Shown here piece by piece: positions 20,690 through 31,332 of a DNA stretch of 64,000 nt. The stretch is from Herpomyces periplanetae (taxonomy: Eukaryota > Ascomycota > Laboulbeniomycetes > Herpomycetales > Herpomycetaceae), in assembly GCA_009733715.1 (NCBI GenBank), contig WMKJ01000058.1, forward strand, positions 21,072 through 85,071, read 5' to 3'. Position 1 is the stretch's first letter. Each line of letters begins with the position of its first letter. A model generated the notes under the pieces. The model did no database searches. It saw nothing but the letters and a program-made list of their open reading frames with translations, and was not told where the DNA came from. A program made the translations under genes and the position numbers.

Positions 20690-22400
20690 AAAGTGTAGAG
20701 TAAGCTGAATAATTAACCTGCGGTACTGAATAAATGATGAAGAAGGGATAATATTATTATGCTTTTGCCTAATGAACACGATACTTTTGAGGCTTAATGA
20801 GTATTTTGAAAAATTGGGTAAAAGTGTGAAATATGAAACGAAGTATTAATGAAATGATGGATACGTAAAGGGAAAATTAGCAAAATTGGATATGTGCGTA
20901 TGCGAGTGTGAATGCAAATACGGGTAAAAGCATATGGACGTATAGTGGTGGGAATAAAAGCTTAAAAAAGTGGTAGAAAATGGTAAAAAAAAAGTTAAAA
21001 TCATGATCAAGAGTATGTGTGCGTACGAGGACGTTGAAGGAAAAGTTACGCGGACGAGAAAACGTCGGAAAAATGTTGTAGCCAGTGTCACGTGGGATGT
21101 CTGGGAGAAGACGGGTCACGGGGCGGGATACGGGAGAAGGATGTTGCGAGGAGGAGTTTGGGAGATGGGGATGATGGGAAAATTGGGCTAGGGAGAGATG
21201 GAGAAAAGATGAGGGATGGTTGCTTTAGAGGGTGAACATGATTCCAAATGATTTGGAGTAGTGCATGGAAATAGCTTCTAGAATATAAGGAGGGATAATA
21301 CTAATTTAATATAGTTTAAACCCAAGCCCTAAGGCTTGTTTAACAAAGACATTATAGGTGAGCTAATAAAGAAAACGCTTTATTTAAACAGGTAAATAAG
21401 TACAGTATAGAATTTACTTGGGCGATGGGTACCGGTTGAGGCGTTCATAATTTGGTAAGGGTAGTACGTAAAATGCATTGAAACACATGTTCAGTCTAAT
21501 ATACATTGGTGAGATTAACACAATGAATAGTTTACGAAATGAATAGCGTCAAGTAACAGATTCTGGGGGGAGGGGGAAGAGAGAGGTTTGGAATATATTT
21601 CCTTTTTCCAGGATTTAAACGGGACAGTCGATTACGATTCACATTCCCCTCTATTTGGGGTTACACGCAGTTCCCCGTTTCTAAAGATGATTCTAAATTA
21701 CTCCAGCCTACTCGTTAAGTACTCGAGGTTAAACGTCGCAATGAAGTTATTAGGCTGAGGGAGAAATAGCACGTAATTTCAGGGTAATGCTTGCGAGAAT
21801 TACTGTGACATGATTAAAAAGTAAGGTGATGAATTTATCAATGTACAAATGATAAGAATTTCAGCTGGACAAGATTGGACAGAGTGATGCGCTAGTGAGA
21901 GCAATTATGGAGTTTAGGATTGAAGAGGACGCCATAAGCTGGGATCTTCAAAGTTTCTGATCAATTGATAGGCAGGTAAGTTTATTGAATGGACTAGTAG
22001 GATTACATGATAGTTAAAGGAAAAGGGTCATGACATGCGGAATTGGCTATTGAGAATTACGTATAGCGAGAAGTTTTGAATGGATGGGGGGGTTGTGGGA
22101 CGTGGAAGAAAAGGAAGAGTTTAGTAGAGGAGTTGAGCTAGTCATGAATAAGATAGAGGTAATATGTCAAGTAAAAGGATTGATTAGTCTTTTAGTAGAG
22201 GGTATGAGGAATTGATGGTTCCGAAAGCGCTAGGGGAGGAGGGAACTAAATACGGATGGTTAGAGGAGGATAAATTATGGCAAAATTAAAGCAATGGGAG
22301 AGTAGAATGTAGTTTAATAGGAAATGCGAAAAATGTGTGTACACTATATATCAAGGGTTATTATAAAGGGAAGGGGAGGGGTGAAGAGTAACAAGTTTGC

Positions 22401-22645
22401 GTATACACATACACAAGCAGATATACAAATACATACAGAAGTATGAACATTAGTACTAGCACAAGCACAAGCACAAGTATGAGAACGAGAACGAGCACCA
22501 GCACTAGCACTAGCACTAGCATCAGCACAAGCACAAGCACAAGCAGTTATACACATATAGATACAGGCATATACACATACACATGCGCATACACATACAC
22601 ATACACATACACATACATACACACAGCAAAACACATACACCCAGC
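22401..22645. repeat. Degenerate six-base tandem repeats
   Basis: Successive tracts of related hexamers: ACAAGC units, then ACTAGC units, then again ACAAGC, then CACATA units. The period of six keeps reading frames open on both strands, so the frames seen here are artefacts. No coding function is inferred. Confidence 0.85.
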
Positions 22646-22915
22646 CAAATACTCACCCATACACGTGCATTCATGCAAACAGCTTTACGCCCGCTCCTGC
22701 CCTCTGATTGGTCGACGCTTCCCCCCATACAGGCATTCACGTAAACAGCGACCGATTAGTCAGGATGTATAGTTTCCTGATGGGGCAATTTTGGAGGGAA
22801 AGACGAATCGTGACTTCCTGGGAACGCCGGAGCCGAAAGGATTTCCTATTTGGGAGGCGATTGAGCAGAATTGCCAGATTGGGAAACATCGATGGGGGCG
22901 TGCCGCCGCAGGCCG

Positions 22916-22942
22916 CCGGAATAGGTTAATTAAATAATCCGG
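22916..22942. promoter_or_regulatory. Inverted repeat CCGGA-N5-TTAATTAA-N4-TCCGG
   Basis: Two CCGGA half sites face each other across an AT palindrome (TTAATTAA at 22926-22933). CGG half sites in inverted order are the usual target of Zn2Cys6 cluster regulators, which often control MFS transporters such as the one 740 bases downstream. The regulatory role is inference. Confidence 0.35.
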
Positions 22943-23682
22943 AGCGTCGTTCTGGATTTGGCGATTTGTGTGCAGAAAAACTTCGCTCCACGCTTCAGAT
23001 CATCGTGAGAATCTGGTTATGATTATCGTCAACTTCTAATCACAGAAAGTTCAAATGTATATTATTTTATATACACCCACTCTTTCCCCCGTATTTCTTC
23101 TCTCACTCATCCCCATACATACCCTCGTACGCACGCACTCTTCCTGTATCACACTCTTTCTTTACGTCTAAATCTATCCTTTTTTCAAAATTTGTTTTTA
23201 CTCTATTTTTGCCCGTTTCGGCCCCCGATCGGCTTTCTGCGTCACCTGTTATCGTGATCAATTAGTGGGAAATTCTTGGTTCATTTTTACGTATAGTTTA
23301 CGCCGCATCTGACCCCGCTACCCGCACTACGTTTCATCAGCCTTTTTATCCCTCATCATCATATACTCATTTATAAAGCTTTCCATTACCTTCTCATCAC
23401 CCTTCTTTCGTTACCTTTACACATTGATTGGCATTTCCCCTTTCCGTATCTATCTTTCCATCCGTTCCCTTCTACGCCTTGCTACCTCCATTTTCACTAT
23501 ATCAAATCATCCTCCTCCTACTCTCTTCTTATTAATTTATTCTACTTTTTCATCTCACCTCACCTTACCTCACCTCTCCTCCCCTTCTCAATCATCGTCA
23601 TCATCAAATACACTCCCGCGTGCGTACATGCATATGTCCACCCATTCATCCTCCATTGTTTTCCCCCTTCCTAAACCCAGTC

Positions 23683-25269
23683 ATGTCCCCAAAAATCCTC
23701 TTCCCTTCAACATCCTCTTCCCGTCCCATCGGATTTTCATGGAGATCAAGTACCTGGTTCATCCTCTTCACCGTCACCTTAGGCATGTTCGCGGATTTCT
23801 TCCTCTACGGTCTAATCGTTCCCGTTATCCCTTTCCTACTAGAGCATCGATTAAATATCCCTCGTCCCAAAGTACAGCTAAACGCTTCTATTCTTCTCAC
23901 CATATATTCCGCTGCTCAAAGTGTTTGCTCTTTAATAGTTGGCATAGTCTGCGATAAACTAAAATCTAAACATCTCCCCTTCATCCTTGGAATGGCCTGT
24001 TTAGCCATCGCTACCACATTGTTAACTTTCATACCAACCTTAGCCGTAATTCAACTTTCTCGATTACTCCAAGGCTTAAGTTCTGCTGTAGTATGGACTT
24101 TGGGTTTTACCCTTTGCCTTGACGCTGTGGGTCCAACCAAAATGGGCCCTGTACTCGGTACTGTCCTCTCTGTATCCGCTTCCGGTGCGCTAATCTCCCC
24201 ACCACTCGGTGGTGCTTTATATCAATCAACCGGTCTAATGGGAATCTACGGTGTCAGTATTGCTCTTTTGGTCATCGATACCGCCTGTCGTATTCTTGTC
24301 ATCGAACGTAAAGTTTCCGCTCGTTACCATACTGTCGAATCAACCAAGGAAAAGTCAACCTCATTTGTCCCTCAGTCCACCGGTAGTGACCCAGACCCCG
24401 AGATACTACCCATCGGTTCAGATGCGTCAAGCAAGAATATAAAATCAAAAAAATCCTCCTCCCGTCTCTCCGGAAAAACTTGCTCCATAACCTTTAACCC
24501 ATACATCCTACCCGTCCCAAAGTCAAAACTTTTAACCCTCGCTCCCATATTACAATGCTTCAGAAATCCTTGCTTAGTCGTGTGCTTCCTATCCGGCTTT
24601 ACTCAAGCAATGTTAGTAGCTTCCTTAGATTCTACTGTTCCAACCGCTGCTCTAGAATTATTCGGCTTTGGCTCCTTAAAAAGTGGCCTTCTTTTCTTAC
24701 CCGTCACCATCCTCGACGTTATATCTGGTCCTCTGGCAGGAAAGTTAACAGAAAAACTGGGTACAAAAGTAATCGCTGTATCAGGTTACATTATCCTAAC
24801 CATTGGTCACTCATTATTAAGATTATGCCACGCCGGAGGTTCCGACCAAATCGCATTATATTGTGTACTTCTGGCAATCTGTGGAATGGGTATCGGAATC
24901 ACCAACGCTCCCGCCCTTACTGAAGCTGCAATCCTCCTTGAAAAATATGAAATCGCAAACCCCGGAATATTCGGAAAAAATGGTCCATACGCCCAACTAT
25001 ACGGCCTTAATTGTATGGTATACAGTCTGGGAATGACTCTGGGTCCAATGATCGCTGGTTCCCTTAAAACTGCCATAGGCTACGGAAATATGAACTCTGT
25101 AATAGGCGGTATCTGTTTATTAACTACATTTCTAACCTATGAATTTCTCGGTGAGAGACCAAAAAGTTTGAATCCATTTAAAGCTCGTATAAGTCAACGT
25201 TTAAAAGACCCTTCTTGTCATGAAAAAAACCTTGACGAAGAAGAACCCGTCACTGCATCCCCTCTATAA
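23683..25269 (+). CDS. MFS transporter, DHA1 / vesicular-amine-transporter-like
   Basis: 528-aa intronless membrane protein of the major facilitator superfamily. The ATG at 23683 is used; the longer in-frame opening at 23620 starts with GTG and adds residues without character. About 12 membrane segments are visible. The first contains FADFFLYGLIVPVIPF, a signature of the fungal proton-antiporter group related to SLC18 vesicular amine and MdtG multidrug carriers. The motif-A-like loop is GIVCDKLKSK; a motif-C-like segment is SASGALISPPLGGALY. A hydrophilic loop of about 80 residues with Ser/Lys runs divides the two halves. Substrate is unknown. The coding strand is C-rich. Confidence 0.87.
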   Translation: MSPKILFPSTSSSRPIGFSWRSSTWFILFTVTLGMFADFFLYGLIVPVIPFLLEHRLNIPRPKVQLNASILLTIYSAAQSVCSLIVGIVCDKLKSKHLPFILGMACLAIATTLLTFIPTLAVIQLSRLLQGLSSAVVWTLGFTLCLDAVGPTKMGPVLGTVLSVSASGALISPPLGGALYQSTGLMGIYGVSIALLVIDTACRILVIERKVSARYHTVESTKEKSTSFVPQSTGSDPDPEILPIGSDASSKNIKSKKSSSRLSGKTCSITFNPYILPVPKSKLLTLAPILQCFRNPCLVVCFLSGFTQAMLVASLDSTVPTAALELFGFGSLKSGLLFLPVTILDVISGPLAGKLTEKLGTKVIAVSGYIILTIGHSLLRLCHAGGSDQIALYCVLLAICGMGIGITNAPALTEAAILLEKYEIANPGIFGKNGPYAQLYGLNCMVYSLGMTLGPMIAGSLKTAIGYGNMNSVIGGICLLTTFLTYEFLGERPKSLNPFKARISQRLKDPSCHEKNLDEEEPVTASPL

Positions 25270-25617
25270 GCTACCCCTGCAAAATACATTCATTGACGTT
25301 AAAACCAGTCAGTCGATGTGTTCAATCAAAACACTATCGCTCATTCAATACTGAGATGATGGGTATAAATTCCCAGTCATCTAATACATTTTTGTTTATA
25401 TTACACATAATTGGGAACGTTCACTATATATCTGGGTTAGAATGTCCAATGAAAGAGACAATGACGATGATGCATAAAAAGACAAAATTCAACGTTATAA
25501 TCTCTCTGGTATTGGTAGAATATTTCACTGCCGAATTCAACGTGGCTTCAACATAACTCTTTCTAGAATAGACAATGTGGGTGGAACAAGAAATGTGAAT
25601 ATCGGTGAACGATCAGT
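25270..25617. other. Convergent 3' region between MFS gene and TOM20
   Basis: 348 bases of 3' flanks with no recognisable gene, repeat or CACGTG site. Confidence 0.6.
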
Positions 25618-26253
25618 TTAATCAGTATCACGAAGCGCAGAGCTAAGCTCAGAGTCCAGGGATATCATTTCATCAATGACTGCCATGAGTGACTGATTAA
25701 GATATTGTAGTTAGCATTAAAAGTGTAACCGGTGCTGAAAAATGTGAATATACACATGTATATACCTTTGAGACAGTTTTCTTGTAGATACCGATGAGAT
25801 CTGATTTTCGAGGATACACTTTTAAAGCCCGATAAAAGCATAAAGCCGCAGCAATGGGGTCATCCGCTTAACTCTAGTTAACATAAGGTAAGAGTGTTAT
25901 ATCTTAATGCAACACTTACAGCGTGAGAGCATTTCCCCCGCGGATACTTCTTTCATAAAAAATTCCTCCGCACTCTCTCCTAATTCCATCGTCGAAATAA
26001 GATCTCCCTTTGCAAGGTTAAGACGAGTACGAATTTCCTCCTTGAATTTCCTACTAGCTGCTTCTTCGCGTGCTTTAAGCCATCGTTGACTTTGGCGGGC
26101 TTGGTGCCGTAAATGACGCCGGAATTCTGGGCTAGTACGACGTTTATAATCGAAATAAACCGCATACGCCAGTAAGCCGGTAAGCGCAGTACCGAAACAT
26201 GCTGTTAACAGCGATGGAGCGCGTACAAAACGTAACATATCACCCATGTCCAC
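25618..26253 (-). CDS. TOM20: TOM20 mitochondrial import receptor
   Basis: Outer-membrane receptor that recognises mitochondrial presequences. Three exons on the minus strand, 26253-25920, 25866-25766 and 25692-25618, give 169 aa. Intron 1 (53 nt) uses GTAAGT and a TAAG end; intron 2 (73 nt) uses GTATAT, GCTAAC branch and TCAG end. The N-terminal anchor (about residues 12-32) is followed by [17 protein letters not shown], the Tom20 hallmark. The spliced C-terminus reads [19 protein letters not shown] then [18 protein letters not shown], which is the TPR-like receptor domain. ATGs at 26247 and 26238 are alternative starts. The splice sites were chosen by frame and homology, not by transcript data. 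Confidence 0.9.
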
Positions 26254-27025
26254 GCGTACGCGTGAAATGTTAAACGATAAACCCGATAAAAACCTTTACT
26301 TTGACCCTATGCTCTATTCACAAGGTCAATGGCACGTTAAAACTAGTTTGACAATCGTTTAATCGTATACCCCAATAAATATTTTCTCTAAGAGTTAAAC
26401 TTGCTCTGTAAAACCCTCCTACACCCACACACACGGGAGCTGGAAAATATTATCACAAGCCTTTTTCGTACTCTATCCTCAAATGTCAATAAATATTCCT
26501 TAAATTTCAAAATATTTCAATTAAACTGCCAATTTTGTAAGGATAAGTCATTTAACAATTAGAACAATTGAAATTCCCTCTATCAACGCGCCAAATTTTC
26601 CATCACCATTCCCAAATCTTCTCCCAGCTCACCCCTTCCTGTCACGTGCCTACCCTCGACCGGATCGGATAAAATCAAGTCTTCCCTATCATTAGTAATC
26701 CAAAGCACGTGACATGCTTCATCGCCACAGCATGTGTGGCTAATGCTTTGTTAGGTCGAGAGAATTTGGGTCATGAGAAAGTAAATTTTAGTGGGAGAAG
26801 AAATTATGTAGTGATGGGCAAAGATATTCGTCAATGAATTATGTGTTACAGATGGAAATTTGCCCTGTTTGATCAAGTTGAGAGAACACGACTGAGCTCA
26901 CCAACTAGGTAAAAATTACGCGTATATTTCAAGCAAGTTTTGCAGGGATTTTTTTTATTCTACCTAGGCATGGTCTTGGATATTTAAGTAATGGGAATTA
27001 ATTTACTTTTATCAAATTGATAAAG
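26254..27025. promoter_or_regulatory. Divergent promoter TOM20 / EXO84 with two CACGTG sites
   Basis: 772 bases without a gene. CACGTG occurs at 26643-26648 (preceded by GT) and 26706-26711 (followed by ACATGC, the same context as the site at 51934). Both genes read outward from here. Confidence 0.5.
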
Positions 27026-29395
27026 ATGTTGGACGAAAAAAGTCGTGGAATTTCACTACGCAGCAAGCGTAAGGCAGGTTTAACTATCAGTGGACCTTTA
27101 CCACAAGGGCAAAAAGGCACTCAGAGTACGGGACGTGGATCGGGAAAACAGGGCGTTGGCGATACCGTAGGATTAAATGGTCCGGCTGAGCGCGGCAGAC
27201 GATTGGCTTACTCGGGAGCATCAAGCAGCGCTGGTGGTAACAGTGGAAATGGTATCGCAACTGTCGTTAGTAGTAAGGGTAATGACGGTTCGGTACGTCG
27301 AAGAGATCAGGGTCAAATTAATGGTCGTACGTCCGATTTGGTTAAAAGACGCTACTCTACACGATTTGGTCATGCTCCAGACATGATTTCGCCAACATCA
27401 GGTCCTGGATTGCCACCTGTCCCCGATATTGATGAACGCTTTAGGAAAAAGTACCAGCCTGAAAAACCAGGCGTTAATCAGTTCGATGCAGCCAATACTG
27501 CAACCTCAGGAACTTCATCATTTCCCGGTACCTTGGTAGTTAGCGGTAGTGGCCCCGGTGGCGGCATAAAAATTGATCCATCAGTTCTTCGAAATACTGA
27601 ATTAATACCCGAACAGTACGTAGCTTCAGTATTGTGCAACGCTACCGAAGCAGATATTGCTCAATTTCGCTTGGAAATGATGAAGTTAAAAAATCGTACT
27701 TCAACGGATTTGCAGCACAATGTATTCCAAAACCGTGCCCAGTTTATCAAGATTTCCAAAGAAGTGGAACTTGTACGCAATGAAATGAAATCCCTTAGAG
27801 AGTTTATTGCCGAATTAATGAATATATTATCACAAACTTCCCCCAATGAAGATATGGGAAACAGTGAATCGCGAGCCGCCCGTAAACAGGCCAATAGAAC
27901 ATCTCTGGCCAATCTTGAAGCAATGTGGATGAGTCATTTACAAAGTTTATGGAAAAGGGTAGATGGTTCCCAGAAGTTTATTCCACCTACCCCCGGTCGA
28001 CACATTGTCTATGAATCTGGTCACTGGGTAGAATTAAATGCTGCAACGTGGAAGTTAAAACGACGTGTTCACTTAATTTTATTAAACGATCATTTACTCG
28101 TAGCAGTTGATCGAAAGCGTAACGATATGGCCAACAGTGGAAATGGAAATTCTAATGCATATCGTGATGCAAACGTTAAGCAGGGTGCATGTCAACAAGC
28201 ACAGTTAGTGGCGAGATACTGTTGGCCTGTACAAGATATTCAAATGACCAGTATAACTACACGAAGAAATTCTCGACAAAATGAAGGCATTTCAGGTGAT
28301 AATTTACCCCAGAATGCGATAAACGTGAGGATTGGTTCGGACTCATTTACATACGCGACGGTATCATCCGATGACACGGAAAGAACAACATTATTAGCAA
28401 CTTTTCGCAAAACGGCAGAAGATATCTGGAAGTTAATCGAATTAGAGAGTGAAAAACGTGAAAAAGCCGCTAAAAGTATGAGCACAATGTTAGGAACTCG
28501 ATGGAACTTTTTGCGAAGATTTTCAAGTTCCCTGAATTTATCCCTAACTTCTGCAGCTACCGCAACAGTTTCAGATGCAATTGTAACAAAAGGATCAAGT
28601 TTACGAGATGGAAATTCCCGGAGAAATTCAACATCCGTAGAAATTGATGGCAAACAACAAAGTTTACGATCAATTGACGGGCTACTCGACGACCTTGATA
28701 TTGAGATTGCCTTGCAACATTTTGAAGAGTCCGTATCCCAAGTAGAACAACTACGTAAGTTGGCCAAAGGAATCAAGAGTAACGTAAAGGCCCAATTCTT
28801 GTTAACGTCTGCGATAAATGAGCGAAGTCAAAGACTAGCTGGTATCTTGATACGTTCATTAATTAGCACTCACTCATGGGAAACTACAACTCGTGGAACA
28901 GTATCCTGGTTAATGAGGTTAGGATGTGAAGATCAAGCCCGTGAAGCTTTTTTGCAAGCTCGTACCGAAGTAATTCGAAAGCGGGTACGACAATGCACCT
29001 TTGACGGCGATTTGCACATGTACATATTCCAAATATCTTATATTTACTTTACCATCATGCGGAACACCGTTAACATTTATCAGTCTTGTTTCCCGACAAC
29101 TACGATATCTGCATGTATTAAATGGGCCAAAGATCGTTTAGACGACTTTAATCATACACTGCTACTGCAACTGAACAGCGTTGATTCCGGTAGTACCGTA
29201 TGGAGAAATTGTATGAATCGTGCTAGAATTCATGCCGCAATTATGGATGATGTTAATCTCGATTTTAAATCTCTCGTCGGCGTCGTCGATGAAGAAATTT
29301 TCGATGATGAAGATAATCATGGTCATGATGCAAACCACAATCTTCAACACGGACCGGAAAATGGCGGGACTCATGGAGGGTCAGGTTCGGAATGA
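27026..29395 (+). CDS. EXO84: Exocyst complex subunit EXO84
   Basis: 789-aa subunit of the exocyst, which tethers secretory vesicles at the plasma membrane. The ATG at 27026 follows an in-frame TTG at 27017. The first 170 residues are basic, Gly/Ser-rich and disordered. A Vps51/Exo84-type coiled-coil starts near residue 195 (AEQYVASVLCNATE-like region through ELVRNEMKSLREFIAELM). A PH domain follows around 325-480 (HWVELNAATWKLKRRVHLILLNDHLLV split over two strands). The C-terminal helical Exo84 domain begins at LLDDLDIEIALQHFEES. The tail is acidic. Its last 25 coding bases overlap the antisense end of RIO2. Confidence 0.9.
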   Translation: MLDEKSRGISLRSKRKAGLTISGPLPQGQKGTQSTGRGSGKQGVGDTVGLNGPAERGRRLAYSGASSSAGGNSGNGIATVVSSKGNDGSVRRRDQGQINGRTSDLVKRRYSTRFGHAPDMISPTSGPGLPPVPDIDERFRKKYQPEKPGVNQFDAANTATSGTSSFPGTLVVSGSGPGGGIKIDPSVLRNTELIPEQYVASVLCNATEADIAQFRLEMMKLKNRTSTDLQHNVFQNRAQFIKISKEVELVRNEMKSLREFIAELMNILSQTSPNEDMGNSESRAARKQANRTSLANLEAMWMSHLQSLWKRVDGSQKFIPPTPGRHIVYESGHWVELNAATWKLKRRVHLILLNDHLLVAVDRKRNDMANSGNGNSNAYRDANVKQGACQQAQLVARYCWPVQDIQMTSITTRRNSRQNEGISGDNLPQNAINVRIGSDSFTYATVSSDDTERTTLLATFRKTAEDIWKLIELESEKREKAAKSMSTMLGTRWNFLRRFSSSLNLSLTSAATATVSDAIVTKGSSLRDGNSRRNSTSVEIDGKQQSLRSIDGLLDDLDIEIALQHFEESVSQVEQLRKLAKGIKSNVKAQFLLTSAINERSQRLAGILIRSLISTHSWETTTRGTVSWLMRLGCEDQAREAFLQARTEVIRKRVRQCTFDGDLHMYIFQISYIYFTIMRNTVNIYQSCFPTTTISACIKWAKDRLDDFNHTLLLQLNSVDSGSTVWRNCMNRARIHAAIMDDVNLDFKSLVGVVDEEIFDDEDNHGHDANHNLQHGPENGGTHGGSGSE

Positions 29396-30636
29396 TCCGA
29401 CACAACATCGGTTTTGGGTTCAGTATGATTTAAGGCTTTTTCTAGGTCTTTGGACATTTTTTTACTGAATCCACTCGCAGCCAGCAAACCGTCAAGTCGA
29501 GGTGAAGTGGGTTTACAATTGCGAACGGATTCGATAACTTGGTTAAGTGTTGGCCCGGAAATTTCACTGGTAAAGCGAAATCGTCGCTTAAAGAATCGTT
29601 TAATTGATTCAACGTCCCTGTTAAAGTATTCTTCTGCATTAACATGGTCAATTGACACCATTTGGGGAAAGTCAATTATAACTGGACGGGTAAATTCAAA
29701 ATCATCTTCAACGTAAACGTTGGTATCAGTTTCAACGTCAGTTTCACCGTCAGTGTCGAGTTCTGTATCACTATCGTCATAATCTACATTGGTATTTGAA
29801 AATTCTTCCGTATGGGTTAGGACTTCCGGAGGTTGAATATCTTGACATTTCCCTTGTGGTCGTTCTAACATTATGTTAAACTCGTTGAAATCGCCATGAA
29901 TTAATCCGTACTCGGCTAGCCTAACAATGATTGATATTAACGTGGAATAGAGTCCTGGTACGTCAGAAACTGCCGAAGGGGGAACTTGTCGTAGTGGAAT
30001 ACCATCAATGAGACTCATTACGATAGAATGCCGGTTACGCGAGTAAGGGCGAGGTACGGGAAAATTATTATCGTAAAGAGCTTGCATAAACGTAAACTCT
30101 TTCTGAGCTGCTAATTGTGACATGTACATCCATGATGTAGTATTTCGACCTCGAAGATAATCTCTTGATTTTTTAACTTTTCTGAAGGAAATTCGTCCTA
30201 ATCGATGAATCTTGACTACTCTTTTGTCCGTTAAATTTGTTGGCATATCACTTTCATCATCACCAATAGCTCGTGTTTGCCGAAAGTTTCGACAAGTAGC
30301 TATGTAGATATCCGATTCTTTTCCAACTCCAAATCGTGATCCAACCCCAACCACTGTACCTGATTTGCAGTGCGAATGAAGTGATAAATAGTCTAATCCG
30401 CCGTAGGTTAATCGATATCCATCATATTTCGCATTTTTAACCCTGCCGATCAATCCAAGTCGGGCAAGATTTGATATACAGTTAAGTGTGCCTCCTTTCC
30501 CATGGCGTAAACCAGCAATACTGATTATCAATGGTGTTGGAACTATATAATGATTTTTGCTGCCAATTTCAACCGCCGTTAATACGCGCCAATCGTCAGT
30601 TGTAAGGTATCGAAAGGCTTTAGCATCAAGTCTCAT
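29371..30636 (-). CDS. RIO2: RIO2 atypical protein kinase/ATPase
   Basis: 421-aa kinase-like ATPase needed for late maturation of the 40S ribosomal subunit. The N-terminal winged-helix domain spans about residues 1-90. The ATP-binding loop is VGVGSRFGVGKESDIY and the conserved Lys lies in RVVKIHRLGR (K142). The catalytic loop is LIHGDFNEFNIML (D249) and the metal motif is IDFPQM (D322). An acidic, Thr/Asp-rich insert of about 50 residues separates the catalytic loop from the metal motif. The 3' end overlaps EXO84 by 25 bases tail to tail. The ATG at 30636 gives the usual Rio2 start (MRLDAKAFRYL). Confidence 0.95.
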   Translation of the reverse strand: MRLDAKAFRYLTTDDWRVLTAVEIGSKNHYIVPTPLIISIAGLRHGKGGTLNCISNLARLGLIGRVKNAKYDGYRLTYGGLDYLSLHSHCKSGTVVGVGSRFGVGKESDIYIATCRNFRQTRAIGDDESDMPTNLTDKRVVKIHRLGRISFRKVKKSRDYLRGRNTTSWMYMSQLAAQKEFTFMQALYDNNFPVPRPYSRNRHSIVMSLIDGIPLRQVPPSAVSDVPGLYSTLISIIVRLAEYGLIHGDFNEFNIMLERPQGKCQDIQPPEVLTHTEEFSNTNVDYDDSDTELDTDGETDVETDTNVYVEDDFEFTRPVIIDFPQMVSIDHVNAEEYFNRDVESIKRFFKRRFRFTSEISGPTLNQVIESVRNCKPTSPRLDGLLAASGFSKKMSKDLEKALNHTEPKTDVVSDHSEPDPP

Positions 30637-31332
30637 GCTTTTTTGATTCCCTTGGTATATATTCGTAAATTTGAAAATCCACTCGATTTTTTAATTTCCC
30701 TCCAATTATGTATGTTAACCGTAATCCAAATAATAATCCGCTCAACTTAATTATTCAAACTTCCACTAAAACACAAAAGTGATTTGTATACGTGCAAAAA
30801 ACATTTCTGAATACCATTTTTTCCAATTTTCCCGATAAACTTCTATTCGCACACACGCCCCCGGCCCTTAATCACGTGCCAAAACCAAGACCCCCGGAAC
30901 GGATTAAAGTTTAGTGGGTTGGGTGCTTGCCACTACGGTAATTGTGCACGTGATTAATCGATGACAAATCAAAAGTCCATACAGTTGGGTCACGTGTGGA
31001 TGATTTGGAAATACATTTCTAAATGAGAGGAGACAAACGCGGTGTGGGATGGCGATTTAATAGTTTATAAGAATTTTTTGCCCAAGGACGATTTGGAGAT
31101 AATTGAAGATTAACATCTGCGTGTTAAGCGTTTTTTGTGGAGTGAGAATAGTGTGGTTTTTTTACTTTTCATTCAGTCTTCATGAAAATCAAGTGTGCGT
31201 GAGTGTACCACACTGTAGTATTGTGATATTTGAGAAATTAAGAAATTGTCAATTGAACGTTTACGTAGCTAAACAAGACGGTTATTCTTGTGTGCATTCT
31301 TGGGTTAAGTTAAAGAATTAATCTAATTAGCG
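30637..31332. promoter_or_regulatory. Divergent promoter RIO2 / RPN1 with three CACGTG sites
   Basis: 696 bases without a gene. CACGTG sites lie at 30873, 30947 and 30991, within 125 bases. A TTGCCAC sequence near 30927 partly resembles the proteasome-associated control element of yeast (TTTGCCACC) but lacks its full length. The strand skew changes from C-rich to G-rich here. Confidence 0.5.

Larger units (their letters stand above)
20690..23682. other. 3-kb gene-free divergent region between REX4 and the MFS gene
   Basis: No supported gene. It holds CACGTG sites at 21089 and 22662, a period-6 repeat tract at 22401-22645, a GC-rich patch at 22800-22950 and an inverted repeat at 22916-22942. 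The + strand is strongly G-rich before about 22.9 kb and C/T-rich after it. Confidence 0.6.

Noticed and set aside
22344-22772. Open frames on both strands across 22.3-22.8 kb rich in Ser-Thr or Cys-Ala-Val
   Set aside because: Produced by period-6 tandem repeats, which lack stop codons in several frames.
23620-23682. Upstream extension of the MFS protein
   Set aside because: Begins with GTG; the ATG at 23683 directly precedes a normal MFS N-terminus.
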